A stretch of DNA of 64,000 nucleotides from Bradyrhizobium sp. (GCF_027307225.1 NZ_DAHUXJ010000015.1:167695-231694), one strand, 5' to 3'; counted from the stretch's first letter, positions 53,669 through 63,546 are shown. Numbers and translations are program-made. The notes: generated by a model from the sequence alone, not told the origin.

Positions 53669-53890
53669 CTGGCGGAGGCTCTCTACGTCGGTCTGTCGCG
53701 CCAGTTGGCGCTGCTCGTCGGGGCGTGGATCAAGACTGCATCGGCATGCCAACCGCGGCGGCTGGAGCTCGAAATCATCGAGACCTCGCTCCTGGAAAAC
53801 CAGCAGGCACAGCTGGCAACGATACGCCAGCTTAAGAATCTGGGTATATTCTTGGCGCTGGATGATTTTGCCACCGGGTATTCCGGCGTG
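53669..53890 (+). pseudogene. remnant of an EAL-domain phosphodiesterase gene
   Basis: The translation RRLELEIIETSLLENQQAQL, followed by ATIRQLKNLGIFLALDDFAT and GYSGV, matches the middle of EAL domains (normally LELEITET and LALDDFGTGYSSL). The piece before it (LAEALYVGLSRQLAL) resembles the preceding helix in shuffled form. There is no EAL motif, no start and no domain end, so this is a scar. Confidence 0.6.
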
Positions 53891-53973
53891 ACTCAGAACC
53901 GGATTTTACCGTCCGCTACCTGCCGGGCCAGCGGGAAGCGCTTGGGCGGACAACACGATTTGGATGCTTGATC

Positions 53974-55074
53974 ATGAACGCGCCTTCGCAATCCGGATTG
54001 ATCGATCAGCTCGAGGACGCCCTCGGCGACAAGGACCTGGCGCGCCGCGCCGAGATCCTGCGCAAGGTCACCGACCTGTTCGTCCTAAGGTCGGGGACAT
54101 TCTCCGAGAATCAGATCGCGCTGTTCGACGTCGTGATGGCCAGGCTCCTGGAAAACATCGAAAGCGCCGCCCGCGCCCAGTTCGGCAGCCGCATCGCCAG
54201 ACTGCCCGACGCGCCGCGCGGGATCGTGCGCCTACTCGCCTCCGACCAGGCCATTGAAGTCGCCGGCCCCGTTCTCACCCATAGCGAACGGCTCGGCGAC
54301 GACGCGCTGATCGACAGCGCCAGAACCCAGAGCCAGGATCATTTGCTGGCGATCTCCGGCCGCAGGACCCTGGTCGAACGGGTCACTGATGTGCTGGTGG
54401 ATCGCGGCAACCGCGCCGTGGTCTCCGCGACCGCGCACAATGCGGGCGCGCGCTTCTCCGACTTCGGCGTCTCGACGCTGGTGCGAAGAGCGCGCGACGA
54501 CCTCGACCTTGCGCTGTGCGTCTGGTCGCGCCCCGACATTCCACGGCAGAATCTGATCAAGCTGTTCGTCGATGCGTCGGAGACGGTGAAGAACGAGCTG
54601 ATCGCGGCAGACCCGCGCCGCGCCGAACTGATCAAGACCATGGTCGCGCACGCAACCGACGAGATCCAGACCAAGGCACGCGCCGGCTCCAACGAGTTTG
54701 CGCAAGCAACCCGGTTGGTGCGTGAGCTCAATGCCGTCGGCAAGCTCAACGAAGAGCGGCTGCTGGCGTTTGCCGACCAGGGCCACTTCGACAACGTGGT
54801 CGCGGCACTCGCGCTGATGTGCGACCTTCCGTTCGGCGTGGTGGAACGGGCTTTCGTGCAGAACCAGACCGAACAGATCGTCGTGCTCGCCCGCGCCATC
54901 GATATTTCCTGGGCAACGACGACGAAGCTGCTTTTGCTGCACGCCGGCGTCAACGGCTCGTCGCGGGCGCAGCTCGACGTGACGTTTGCCAATTTCTTCC
55001 GGCTTCAGCCGGCGACCGCCCGGACCGCATTGAAGTTCTACCGTATGCGGGAAAAGGGCAACGGGCCGAATTGA
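53974..55074 (+). CDS. DUF2336 domain protein
   Basis: 366 residues from ATG 53974 (MNAPSQSGLIDQLEDALGDK). The all-helical DUF2336 repeats are evident: RRAEILRKVTDLFVLRSGTF, IALFDVVMARLLENIESAAR, LASDQAIEVAGPVLTHSERL and LLAISGRRTLVERVTDVLVD. DUF2336 proteins are common in Bradyrhizobium and related genera, often several per genome; no enzyme activity is established. No membrane segment. An inverted repeat (55092-55166) follows the stop. Confidence 0.85.
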   Translation: MNAPSQSGLIDQLEDALGDKDLARRAEILRKVTDLFVLRSGTFSENQIALFDVVMARLLENIESAARAQFGSRIARLPDAPRGIVRLLASDQAIEVAGPVLTHSERLGDDALIDSARTQSQDHLLAISGRRTLVERVTDVLVDRGNRAVVSATAHNAGARFSDFGVSTLVRRARDDLDLALCVWSRPDIPRQNLIKLFVDASETVKNELIAADPRRAELIKTMVAHATDEIQTKARAGSNEFAQATRLVRELNAVGKLNEERLLAFADQGHFDNVVAALALMCDLPFGVVERAFVQNQTEQIVVLARAIDISWATTTKLLLLHAGVNGSSRAQLDVTFANFFRLQPATARTALKFYRMREKGNGPN

Positions 55075-55091
55075 TCCAATAACTCATGCGG

Positions 55092-55166
55092 CTAGTGCTC
55101 CTTTGATTCCGAAGTTCGCAAACGTGGAGCCGCAATATGATGCGAACTTCGGAATCGGAGCACTAG
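55092..55166. repeat. long inverted repeat between convergent genes
   Basis: The left arm (55092-55120) and right arm (55141-55166) are complementary except for three extra bases in the left arm, with a 20-base loop. The core arm includes GATTCCGAAGTTCGCA. It overlaps the stop of the 55163-55669 gene. Probably a dispersed palindromic element serving as terminator. Confidence 0.7.
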
Positions 55167-55669
55167 AGGCCCGCTTCCTTCAGCCGCTGCGCCAGAAAGC
55201 CGGACAAGGTCTCATCCAGCCTGCCCGCCACGTAAACCTCTGACGACGTGACGCCGGTTTTACCCAGGACCACCATCGCGCCGATCCAGTAGGCAAACCA
55301 GATGTGGGCATCGGTCAACGCCCGCAGCTTGTGGCGGTCGTGCTCGAGCGGTTGATGGTTGTCCGCTTTTCGCACCTCGATCGCGAGCAGGTTGTTCGGT
55401 ACAGCGCGCTGGTGCACGACGATGTCGGGGTAGATCGACTTGCCGAGATGGTCGTCGGTCGAGACGATCGAGCCGTGCGGCAAATTCAGGGTTCGCGGGC
55501 CGAGCCGGTCGAATTCGCAATCGACCTCGAAATCGGGAAACTGCCGCTCGACCTGGATGGCGAGCCGATGCGTCAGCGTGCGCTCGCCGAGGTCGTGCGC
55601 GAACAGGAACGCCTCGCGGGCGTAAAACTCCTTCAGCGCGGCAACGACCTTGTCCAGCTCGGCGTGCAT
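55163..55669 (-). CDS. hypothetical protein with a PD-(D/E)XK-like core
   Basis: 168 residues. After an N-terminal helix (MHAELDKVVAALKEFYAREA) and the HRLAIQVERQFPDFEVDCEF segment come SIYPDIVVHQR and NNLLAIEVRKADNH, which follow the PD...(D/E)-x-K pattern of restriction-endonuclease folds. A helix KLRALTDAHIWFAYWIGAMV and a YVAGRLDETL end complete the fold. No partner methylase is nearby. Nuclease activity is a guess from the motif. Confidence 0.7.
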   Translation of the reverse strand: MHAELDKVVAALKEFYAREAFLFAHDLGERTLTHRLAIQVERQFPDFEVDCEFDRLGPRTLNLPHGSIVSTDDHLGKSIYPDIVVHQRAVPNNLLAIEVRKADNHQPLEHDRHKLRALTDAHIWFAYWIGAMVVLGKTGVTSSEVYVAGRLDETLSGFLAQRLKEAGL

Positions 55670-55688
55670 CTGGGTCCCTGCTCACCCC

Positions 55689-55770
55689 GTCATTCCGGGG
55701 CGATGCGTCAGCATCGAACCCGGAATCTCGAGATTCCGGGTCTGGCGCTAGCGCACCATCCCGGAATGAC
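55689..55770. repeat. palindromic intergenic repeat element (about 80 bp)
   Basis: GTCATTCCGGGG at the left is inverted by CCCGGAATGAC at the right. In the centre lies a 22-bp perfect palindrome (55719-55740) around CTCGAG. Layout and sequence resemble the mobile palindromes scattered between genes in Bradyrhizobium and Rhodopseudomonas. Confidence 0.7.
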
Positions 55771-55776
55771 AAGCTC

Positions 55777-57324
55777 TCACATCCGCACTTCGATCAGCCG
55801 CGGTCCCCTGGCCGGTACGAAATCGGCAAGCGCCTTGTTGAACTCGTCGGCTGTGGCGACCGCGCGGCCCTCGACCCCCATGCTTTTGGCGAGACCGATG
55901 AAATCGATGGTCGGCTTGTCGATCTTCAGCATGTCCATCGCGCGTTGGCCGGGCGAGCCGGCGCCGACGCCGTCGAATTCGCCGCGCAAAATTTGATAGA
56001 TGCGATTGGCGAAGACGATGGTGAGGACGTTGAGACCCTCGCGCGCCTGGGTCCACAGCGACTGGATGGTGTACATCGCGCTGCCGTCACCGACCATGCA
56101 GATCACCTTGCGGTCGGGGCACGCCACCGCGGCGCCCGTCGCAACCGGGGTCGAAAAGCCGATCGAGCCGCCCATGTTCTGCAGCCAGTCATGCGGCGCG
56201 GCGGCGGCTGTCGGCGGGAAGAAGCCGCGGCCAGTGGTGATGGATTCATCGACGATAACGGCGTTTTCGGGAATCGCACACGCAATCGCCTGCGCGATCG
56301 TGGCGTGATTGAGCGGCCCGGTCGGCTTGGCGAGCTCGACGAGCGTTTGCGGCTTGACGTCGGACGGCTTGGCGCCGAGCGCGTCCGTCAAAGCCTCCAG
56401 GGCGGCGATCGAATTGTCGCCCCAGGCGGTCAAACGGTTGACCTCGCAGCCCTCGGGCTTCAGCTGGCTCGGCTTGTTCGGATAGGCGAAGAAGGCGATC
56501 GGGTCGTTGGATTCGACCAGGATGATGTTCTTGAAGTCTTTCAGCAGCGGCAGCGCGCTCTCGATCACGTACGGGATGCGGTCGATCGAGAAACGGCCGC
56601 GGCCGCGCGCCATGCGCGGGTGATAGGTCTGGCCCATCACCTTGCAGCCGGTCTTGCCGGCGATCTGCTGCGCCAGCGCGAGGCCCCGCTCGGTCAGCGC
56701 ATTGCCAGTGACGAGCAGCAGGTTCTGCGTTCCGCCGGAGTGAAGGATCTTCGCCGCTTTCTCGACCGCGTCAGCCGAAAATCCGGGCTGCTGCCTGGGC
56801 GGTGCGACCGGTGCGATGCCGTCGGCCTCGTTCCAGGCGGTATCGGCCGGCAGGATGAGGGTCGCGATCTGCGGCGGCGAACTCCTGGCGGCGGCGATAG
56901 CGGCGGCGCCGTCGGCCGCGACCGATTTGGCGTCCGGCGAGGTGCGTACCCATTCCGACATCGGCCTTGCGAGGCCCTCGATGTCGGAGGTCAGCGGCGC
57001 GTTGTAGCCGATGTGGTAGGTCGCGTGCTGGCCGACGATGTTGACGATGCCGGAATGCGCCTTCTTGGCGTTGTGCAGGTTGGCGAGACCATTGGCGAGG
57101 CCGGGCCCGAGATGCAGCAGCGTCGAGGCCGGCGTGCCCTTCATGCGGAAATATCCGTCGGCCGCCCCCGTCACCACACCCTCGAACAGGCCGAGCACGC
57201 AGCGCATGCCCTCGACCCGGTCGAGCGCCGCGACGAAATGCATCTCCGAGGTGCCGGGGTTGGTGAAGCAGACGTCGACCCCGCCTGCGACCAGGGTCCG
57301 CACCAGACTTTCCGCACCGTTCAT
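55777..57324 (-). CDS. thiamine-diphosphate enzyme, acetolactate synthase large-subunit-like
   Basis: About 515 residues from ATG 57324 (MNGAESLVRTLVAGGVDVCF). The Pyr domain has NPGTSEMHF and the cofactor-activating Glu in LFEGVVTGAADGY. The PP domain has GDGSAMYTIQSLWTQAREGL with the Asn in VFANRIY, the GDG-to-N motif binding ThDP and magnesium. Both domains and the central domain are complete. Sequence style fits the group often annotated as acetolactate synthase-like or benzoylformate decarboxylase-like, not the core biosynthetic IlvB. The substrate is unknown. No small regulatory subunit gene is next to it. Confidence 0.85.
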   Translation of the reverse strand: MNGAESLVRTLVAGGVDVCFTNPGTSEMHFVAALDRVEGMRCVLGLFEGVVTGAADGYFRMKGTPASTLLHLGPGLANGLANLHNAKKAHSGIVNIVGQHATYHIGYNAPLTSDIEGLARPMSEWVRTSPDAKSVAADGAAAIAAARSSPPQIATLILPADTAWNEADGIAPVAPPRQQPGFSADAVEKAAKILHSGGTQNLLLVTGNALTERGLALAQQIAGKTGCKVMGQTYHPRMARGRGRFSIDRIPYVIESALPLLKDFKNIILVESNDPIAFFAYPNKPSQLKPEGCEVNRLTAWGDNSIAALEALTDALGAKPSDVKPQTLVELAKPTGPLNHATIAQAIACAIPENAVIVDESITTGRGFFPPTAAAAPHDWLQNMGGSIGFSTPVATGAAVACPDRKVICMVGDGSAMYTIQSLWTQAREGLNVLTIVFANRIYQILRGEFDGVGAGSPGQRAMDMLKIDKPTIDFIGLAKSMGVEGRAVATADEFNKALADFVPARGPRLIEVRM

Positions 57325-57577
57325 TCGTTGGCTCCGTTCGCCGCGTTGATGGCCGTTCAAAAGGATCGGCAAAAAATCAATGATCCAGATCAATCATTCC
57401 TGAAAGCTTTCGTCAAAGGGTCCGGAAGGACTGGGAGCGGTTTCCGGTGCATGGCTGCCATCGATAGGCGCGGCGGACATAATCTTAACCGCACCTTTCG
57501 AAATCCGTCACGTTCGCTTGCGAAACTACCGCCGATATGGCCTGCTTGATTGGTTAACCTAGCCTGCGAGGAACCCG

Positions 57578-58198
57578 ATGACCCGGATTTTTGCCGCGCT
57601 CGCTGCGGCGCTGATCGTGCTGTCAGGAATTGCACCCGCCCGCGCCACGATGGATGACGACTTCTTTGGTTTCCACCGCCAGCAGCAGCAGCAGCCGATG
57701 CAACAACGGGCCTATCCGTATTATGGTCCCGGCTCCGATTATTACGGCGGCGGCTCAAGCCCAATCCCGCGTGAACGGGTCTCTGCACCGATCGCGCTGC
57801 CGCCGGGCTCGATCTACATCTCGACGTCGGAGCGGCGGCTTTACCTGATCCTCGGCCATGGCGAAGCGCTGCGCTACGGCATCGGCGTCGGCCGCGACGG
57901 CTTCGGCTGGAGCGGCACCCACCACGTCACCGCCAAGAAGGAATGGCCGGGCTGGACCCCGCCGGCGGAGATGCGCAGGCGGCGTCCTGACTTGCCGCGC
58001 TACCTGCCCGGCGGCATCGAAAACCCGCTCGGAGCGCGCGCGATGTATCTCGGCTCGACGCTCTACCGCATCCATGGCTCCAACGAACCAGAGACGATCG
58101 GCCATGCCGTTTCGTCCGGCTGTATCCGCATGACCAACGAGGACGTCGTCGATCTCTACAATCGTGTCTCGGTCGGCACGCTGGTGGTGGTGCGGTAG
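57578..58198 (+). CDS. secreted L,D-transpeptidase (YkuD family)
   Basis: 206 residues. MTRIFAALAAALIVLSGIAP ending in ARA is a signal peptide, followed by a Gln/Tyr/Gly-rich linker (residues of about 30-60). The catalytic domain begins SIYISTSERRLYLILGHGEA. The active site is complete: YRIHGSNEPETIG with the His, and HAVSSGCIRMTNEDVVDLYN with the nucleophilic Cys in SSGCIR. These enzymes cross-link peptidoglycan or attach proteins to it in the periplasm. The length is typical. Confidence 0.95.
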   Translation: MTRIFAALAAALIVLSGIAPARATMDDDFFGFHRQQQQQPMQQRAYPYYGPGSDYYGGGSSPIPRERVSAPIALPPGSIYISTSERRLYLILGHGEALRYGIGVGRDGFGWSGTHHVTAKKEWPGWTPPAEMRRRRPDLPRYLPGGIENPLGARAMYLGSTLYRIHGSNEPETIGHAVSSGCIRMTNEDVVDLYNRVSVGTLVVVR

Positions 58199-58303
58199 AT
58201 TTTTGGCGGCTGGGTTCCATTTGAATCTCGGCGGGTCCGGGCTCTGGCCGCCCCTCCGTCGACTGTCTATGCTCGGCTCTGTAACCAACCGAGCCTTCCA
58301 CGC

Positions 58304-59617
58304 ATGAACGATTTCGTCCTGCCTGCCACCCGTTACGCGCTCAGTGGCGACGTCAGCGTCGCGTATCAGGTGATGGGCGACGGGCCGATCGACCTCGTGA
58401 TGGTGCCCGGCGTTGTCTCGCACGTCGAGTTCTTTCATGAAACGCCGGGCTACACAGCCTTTCTTCGGCGCCTTGCCACATTCACGCGCGTCATCACCTT
58501 TGACAAACGCGGACAGGGGTTGTCGGACCGGGTATCTGCTCCCTCCCTGGAAGAGCGCATGGATGACGTCCGCGCGGTAATGGACGCCGCAGGTTCCAAA
58601 CGCGCCGTACTGATGGGATTCTCCGAAGGCTGCGCGATGAGCGCGCTGTTTGCCGCAACCTATCCCGAGCGGGTCGAGAAGCTTCTGTTGTTCGGCGGAT
58701 TTGCGCTATCGACAATGACGGGCGATTTTGAAGCAAGGACCACCGAACGTCTCAAGAGCTGGGGCACTGGCGAGGCGCTCAAAGAGGGGTGGCCGAGTTT
58801 GGTAGCCAAGCCTCACGGGATCGACGTACTGGCCAAGATGGAGCGGCTTTCGGCCAGTCCGGGGGCGATCAAGGCTGCGACGCTTTTGAACGCTCAAATC
58901 GACGTTCGGCCGATTCTTTCCAGCATTCGTGTGCCGACGCTCGTCCTGCATCGCCGGGCAGACCTTATGGTTCCGGTCGCGGCAGGGCACGCGCTCGCAC
59001 GCCAGATCCCGGACGCCAAATTCATCGAATATGACGGCGAGGATCACATCTTCTGGACCGGCGATGTCGAAGCATTCCTCGGTGACATCGAGGAGTTCGT
59101 CACCGGAAGCCGCGATCATTCGTCGTCCGAGATCGAACGCGTGCTCGCCACCGTACTGTTCACCGACCTCGTCGACTCCACCCGCCGCGCCGCTGACATG
59201 GGCGACCAAGCCTGGCGGCGCATGCTGGATAATCACGATCGGGTTGCGCGGCAGACGGTCGAGAAATTCAGAGGCCAACTCATCAAGAGCACGGGCGACG
59301 GAATCCTCGCGACCTTCGACGGTCCCGGCCGCGCGATCCGCTGTGCGCTGGCGTTCAGCGCAGCCGCTGGGCAAATCGGCTTGCCGCTCAGGGCAGGCCT
59401 TCATACCGGCGAGATCGAATTGCGGGACCGCGACGTCGGCGGCATCGCCGTTCACGCCGCCGCCCGCGTCATGGCGCAGGCCCAGGCGAACGAAGTCCTG
59501 GTTTCGAGGGTCGTGACCGATCTCGTCGCCGGTGCAGGCCTGAAATTCGCCGAGCGCGGATCACATGAACTCAAGGGCATCCCGGGGAAATGGGATCTGT
59601 TCGCCGCGCAGGCCTAG
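58304..59617 (+). CDS. alpha/beta-hydrolase fused to a class III adenylate cyclase domain
   Basis: 437 residues. Residues 1 to about 265 are an alpha/beta hydrolase: FDKRGQGLSDR, the nucleophile elbow LMGFSEGCAMS (G-x-S-x-G) and the catalytic Asp and His in LHRRADLMVP and EDHIFW. Residues of about 275-437 are a class III nucleotide cyclase: VLFTDLVDSTRRAADMGDQA with the first metal Asp, STGDGILATFDGP with the second, and LRAGLHTGEIELR. The combination is known in rhizobia and mycobacteria; the hydrolase may sense a ligand that controls cyclic-AMP synthesis. Confidence 0.9.
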   Translation: MNDFVLPATRYALSGDVSVAYQVMGDGPIDLVMVPGVVSHVEFFHETPGYTAFLRRLATFTRVITFDKRGQGLSDRVSAPSLEERMDDVRAVMDAAGSKRAVLMGFSEGCAMSALFAATYPERVEKLLLFGGFALSTMTGDFEARTTERLKSWGTGEALKEGWPSLVAKPHGIDVLAKMERLSASPGAIKAATLLNAQIDVRPILSSIRVPTLVLHRRADLMVPVAAGHALARQIPDAKFIEYDGEDHIFWTGDVEAFLGDIEEFVTGSRDHSSSEIERVLATVLFTDLVDSTRRAADMGDQAWRRMLDNHDRVARQTVEKFRGQLIKSTGDGILATFDGPGRAIRCALAFSAAAGQIGLPLRAGLHTGEIELRDRDVGGIAVHAAARVMAQAQANEVLVSRVVTDLVAGAGLKFAERGSHELKGIPGKWDLFAAQA

Positions 59618-59626
59618 AACCCGGCG

Positions 59627-60751
59627 TCAACTCGGCGCCTTGCAGATCGACTTCAGCGCCGTCCATTCCGCATCGCTGAGCAGCGGCGGACCGCTGGCGG
59701 GGCGATCTTCGTCGGTGAGGTGTTTCAGCCGGTCTTCGGTCAGCGGGTGATTGGCCAGGATGGAGAGCGTCTTGTCCGCCTGGTTGCCGGTGATGCGGAA
59801 GATCAGATCGCCCATCGGCCTGGTCGGGCGGCCGAGCCGGTGCATCACAGAAATGGAAAAATCGTCGGCCTTCTGCTCGGCATCACGCGAATAGGAGGCG
59901 TTGATCAGCGAGCGCGACGCATACACTAGCGCGCCGGAGCCGGTGACGTCGCCGAACAACAGCCCGATCAAAAACGACGTGCCGCCGCTATAGATCATGT
60001 TGCGGGTATTGTCGCGATGGCGGACATGGCCCAATTCATGCGCGAGCACGCCCGCGATCTCGTCGGGGTCGTTGGCCTTCGCCAACAGTCCGCTGAACAG
60101 ATAGACCTTGCCGCCCGGCAACGCGAAAGCGTTCGGCACCACCGTGTCCAGCACGTCGGCGCGAACCGGCGCTTCCATGCCGGCAGCCGTCGAGAGCTTT
60201 CGCATCAGCTTGAAGAAGGCGGCGCGACCCGCGAGGTTGCCGCTGCACGTCTTGGCGCCGAAGACGATCTTGATCTGCCCCTCGGCAGCGTCACCGATAC
60301 GGCGCTCCAGCGCATTCGGCACCAGCGGCGCGAGGCGATCCGCAGCATAGGGAAGTCCGAACCAGATCACGGCTGCGATCGAGACCGTCGCCGCCAGCGA
60401 CCAGCCGACGATCGCGGCAACGCCATGCCGGCCAGCCGCCCGGTTGTTCAATTGAGGACAACGCGAGATCAAAATCGCGCTGAGCCCGGCATCGCGCAGT
60501 TCCAGACGCGCCAGCGGCGGCGCGCTCACGCAACTCAGGCGCAGAAGGCTATTGGCACCCTCGGCGCGGCGAATGCCGGCGATTGGCCAGCTTGCGAGCG
60601 TCGTCCCGTTCTCGCTGATCTCAAGCCGGTCGCTGAGCGTGAGTTGTACGTGATGCCGGCGGCTCGACATGCCGTCGTAAAAGATCGAACTGCTATCGGA
60701 GGGCGCCGGCGCCGAACTATTTTCCAGATTGTTCTCCGGCGTAATATCCAC
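59627..60751 (-). CDS. M48-family membrane metalloprotease
   Basis: 374 residues. The zinc motif is GVLAHELGHVRHRDN (H-E-x-x-H), preceded by NAFALPGGKVYLFSGLL, the usual M48 block. A single membrane segment (VAAIVGWSLAATVSIAAVIW) lies near residue 125, and a second hydrophobic run (GGTSFLIGLLFGDV) follows the active site. The N-terminal 110 residues form a separate domain beginning IFYDGMSSRRHHVQL. The gene starts 9 bases after the stop of the DUF898 gene, so the two are co-transcribed. M48 proteases degrade abnormal membrane or periplasmic proteins. Confidence 0.9.
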   Translation of the reverse strand: MDITPENNLENSSAPAPSDSSSIFYDGMSSRRHHVQLTLSDRLEISENGTTLASWPIAGIRRAEGANSLLRLSCVSAPPLARLELRDAGLSAILISRCPQLNNRAAGRHGVAAIVGWSLAATVSIAAVIWFGLPYAADRLAPLVPNALERRIGDAAEGQIKIVFGAKTCSGNLAGRAAFFKLMRKLSTAAGMEAPVRADVLDTVVPNAFALPGGKVYLFSGLLAKANDPDEIAGVLAHELGHVRHRDNTRNMIYSGGTSFLIGLLFGDVTGSGALVYASRSLINASYSRDAEQKADDFSISVMHRLGRPTRPMGDLIFRITGNQADKTLSILANHPLTEDRLKHLTDEDRPASGPPLLSDAEWTALKSICKAPS

Positions 60752-60760
60752 ATCGCACCA

Positions 60761-61984
60761 TCAGAACCCGACGACATCCAGGCTGCCGGCAAGTCCTTCG
60801 CCCAGCGCATCGGCCAGATCGCCTTTGGCGGCGACGTTGGACGCCGCTTCGAGACGATAGACCGTGGTGGAGGAAGCGGCCCTCGCCCAGACGTCGCGCA
60901 GGAGATAGGTCCGCATCGCGACATTCATGGCGATGATGATGCCGAGATAGCCGATCACCGTGGCTATTGTCGCCCCGATGCTTCCCTGGGTACGCGCGGC
61001 GACATGGGCCAAATTCCCGAACCCCACAAAGACGCCCACGCTGACGATCAGATAGGCGCCGAAAGCCAGGAGGATAAGAACGTACCAGCCGATGACCTTC
61101 CAGTAGAGGCCATACAACGCGCCTTTCGGCAGATCCGATTCAAAGGAGACCTCGCCGAAGCGGATGCCGGAAATCCACCAGCGCCATTCGATGGCTTTGA
61201 ACCCGCCATAGATAAACGGCAGGGCAAAGATCCAGATCACCGTTGCCAGAACGAATATGCCCGCCGCCAAGGGCGCCTTGTGGCCGCGAGTGACGACGCC
61301 CAACAGCAGGCCGAGAATGAACGGCGAGATCGCAAGCAGCCACAATTTCCAGCCACGCCTGAAGAATTCCGATCCGCGCCCTACGAAGCTGCCTGCAAGG
61401 TCGCCGTAGTGACAATGCCGCATCTTGTAGCGTTCGAGCGCGGCTTCGCGCCACGGCAGCGCAGCGCCGAGCGTGATGACGGCGAGCAACGTCCATCCGG
61501 CGGCCCGCACGGCGTAGGCCCAGCCTGAACCGTCCATCCAGAAGCGCACGCCGCGCCACACCGTGCGCGTCAGACGATAGCGCCGCGCCCGATAGATCGC
61601 GAACTGGCCGAACAGATAGAAGAACAGGAACAGCGGAACGCTGGCAAAGGCCTTGGCGCGCTCGGCCTCGATGGTGATGACGAAATAGGCAATATAGATC
61701 GGCGCCAGGATCGCCATTGCGAACAGAAAGCCGATCAGCAATTCACGCCCGCGGCCGGTATATTCCGGCGCGTCGCCGTCGACCGAGGTGTGCGACCACA
61801 GATGACGCCGGATGTCGGTCGCGAGCCAGAACCGGTAAAAGCCGAAGGTGACGAGCTCGAGCGCGGCGCCGTTTCGCACCAGGCGGAAGAATTCGCCGCG
61901 ATCTCCGGAAAACTCCACCTTGACCGAAGACGCCGGCAAGGGCGGCGATGCCGCATGAAACGGCACAGAACTCATCTCGTTCAC
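60761..61984 (-). CDS. DUF898 (YjgN-like) polytopic membrane protein
   Basis: About 407 residues from GTG 61984 or ATG 61975. The lead VEFSGDRGEFFRLVRNGAAL and ELVTFGFYRFW, and the later SEFFRRGWKLWLLA, are the paired DUF898 signatures, with membrane segments such as LLIGFLFAMAILAPIYIAYF, PFILGLLLGVVT, LAAGIFVLATVIWIFALPFI and YVLILLAFGAYLIVSVGVFV. DUF898 genes are regularly found with M48 proteases, and here the protease gene follows after 9 bases. The molecular role is unknown; the pairing suggests envelope quality control. Confidence 0.85.
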   Translation of the reverse strand: MNEMSSVPFHAASPPLPASSVKVEFSGDRGEFFRLVRNGAALELVTFGFYRFWLATDIRRHLWSHTSVDGDAPEYTGRGRELLIGFLFAMAILAPIYIAYFVITIEAERAKAFASVPLFLFFYLFGQFAIYRARRYRLTRTVWRGVRFWMDGSGWAYAVRAAGWTLLAVITLGAALPWREAALERYKMRHCHYGDLAGSFVGRGSEFFRRGWKLWLLAISPFILGLLLGVVTRGHKAPLAAGIFVLATVIWIFALPFIYGGFKAIEWRWWISGIRFGEVSFESDLPKGALYGLYWKVIGWYVLILLAFGAYLIVSVGVFVGFGNLAHVAARTQGSIGATIATVIGYLGIIIAMNVAMRTYLLRDVWARAASSTTVYRLEAASNVAAKGDLADALGEGLAGSLDVVGF

Positions 61985-62138
61985 GGAACTGCCCCCGCGG
62001 AAACCCCTGCCGCAGTGAAACCTTGGATTGAGACGATGTCAACGCTCGCGCGTGGCCCGGTCTTTGAATAGCCCCGTCGTCCCTGCGCGCACGCGGGGAC
62101 GACGTTCGGAAACGATTACCTAGAACGCGGCGAGCGGC

Positions 62139-63311
62139 TTAAGCGGATTTCTCAAATAATTCCCGTCCGATCAGCATTCGCCGGATTTCCGACGTGCCGG
62201 CGCCAATTTCATAGAGCTTGGCGTCGCGCAGCAGCCTGCCGGTCGGATAATCGTTGATATAGCCGTTGCCGCCCAGCAACTGGATGGCATCGAGCGCGCA
62301 CAGCGTCGCCTTTTCCGCGGCATAGAGAATAGCGCCGGCGGCATCCTCGCGCGTGGTCTCGCCGCGGTCGCAGGCCTTCGCCACCGCATAGACGTAGGCG
62401 CGCGAGGCATTCATCGTCGTATACATGTCGGCGATCTTGCCCTGCACCAGCTGAAAATTGCCGATCGGCTGGCCGAACTGCTTGCGCTCATGCACGTAAG
62501 GCAGCACCACGTCCATGCAGGCCTGCATGATGCCGAGCGGACCTGCCGCGAGCACCGCGCGCTCGTAGTCGAGGCCCGACATCAGGATGTTGACGCCGCG
62601 CCCGGCCTGGCCAAGCACGTTTTCCTCCGGCACCTCGCAATTGTCGAACACGAGTTCGGCCGTGTCCGAGCCACGCATGCCGAGCTTGTCGAGCTTCTGC
62701 GCGGTGGAAAATCCCTTCATGCCCTTTTCGATGATGAACGCGGTGATGCCGCGCGGACCGGCTGCTGGGTCCGTCTTCGCATAGACCACGAGCGTCTCGG
62801 CGACCGGGCCGTTGGTGATCCACATCTTGGAGCCGTTGAGCACATAACGGTCGCCCTTCTTCTCGGCGCGCGTCGACATCGACACCACGTCGGAGCCCGA
62901 GCCGGGCTCGGACATCGCGAGCGCGCCGACGTGGTCGCCCGAAATCAGTTTCGGCAGGTATTTCTTCTTCTGCGCCTCGGTGCCGTTGCGGCGGAGTTGG
63001 TTGACGCAGAGGTTGGAATGCGCGCCATAGGACAGGCCCACCGCCGCTGAAGCCCGCGAAACTTCCTCCATCGCCACGCAATGTTCGAGATAGCCCAGGC
63101 CCGAGCCGCCATATTCCTCCTCGACCGTGATGCCGTGCAGCCCGAGCGCACCAAGCTTCGGCCAGAGGTCGATCGGAAACTGGTTGCTCTTGTCGATTTC
63201 GGCCGCGCGCGGCGCGATTTCATTGCTGGAAAAGTCGTGGACCGTCTCGCGCAACGCATCCGCGGTTTCGCCGAGATCGAAATTGAACATCCGGTATGCG
63301 TTGGGAATCAT
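62139..63311 (-). CDS. ivd: isovaleryl-CoA dehydrogenase
   Basis: 390 residues of the acyl-CoA dehydrogenase family. FAD/substrate blocks are [36 protein letters not shown] and [20 protein letters not shown]. The catalytic Glu lies in the isovaleryl type position ([18 protein letters not shown]), on helix G, which separates IVD from short/medium-chain enzymes. The C-terminus [20 protein letters not shown] is intact. It oxidises isovaleryl-CoA in leucine degradation, passing electrons to ETF. Downstream genes of the leucine pathway are not in view. Confidence 0.9.
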   Translation of the reverse strand: MIPNAYRMFNFDLGETADALRETVHDFSSNEIAPRAAEIDKSNQFPIDLWPKLGALGLHGITVEEEYGGSGLGYLEHCVAMEEVSRASAAVGLSYGAHSNLCVNQLRRNGTEAQKKKYLPKLISGDHVGALAMSEPGSGSDVVSMSTRAEKKGDRYVLNGSKMWITNGPVAETLVVYAKTDPAAGPRGITAFIIEKGMKGFSTAQKLDKLGMRGSDTAELVFDNCEVPEENVLGQAGRGVNILMSGLDYERAVLAAGPLGIMQACMDVVLPYVHERKQFGQPIGNFQLVQGKIADMYTTMNASRAYVYAVAKACDRGETTREDAAGAILYAAEKATLCALDAIQLLGGNGYINDYPTGRLLRDAKLYEIGAGTSEIRRMLIGRELFEKSA

Positions 63312-63546
63312 GGCGGGCGGCCTCCGGGAGAATACGGTTTATGCCTTAATCCTTGAACCTCAGCTTGTCACGGCCGACAGAGGTCAGGAAGGGCCGGCGC
63401 GCGTGGTATGCCATGGCGCCTTAAGCCTACTTGAAAATCCGCCAAAACTCTCTCTTGCCCTGACGCGCGCAAGGGGATGTAATTTGGCCAAGAGCCTACC
63501 ATCTTCCGACACAACGGAGGGCACACCTCTTCAGGGAAGAACGGCC

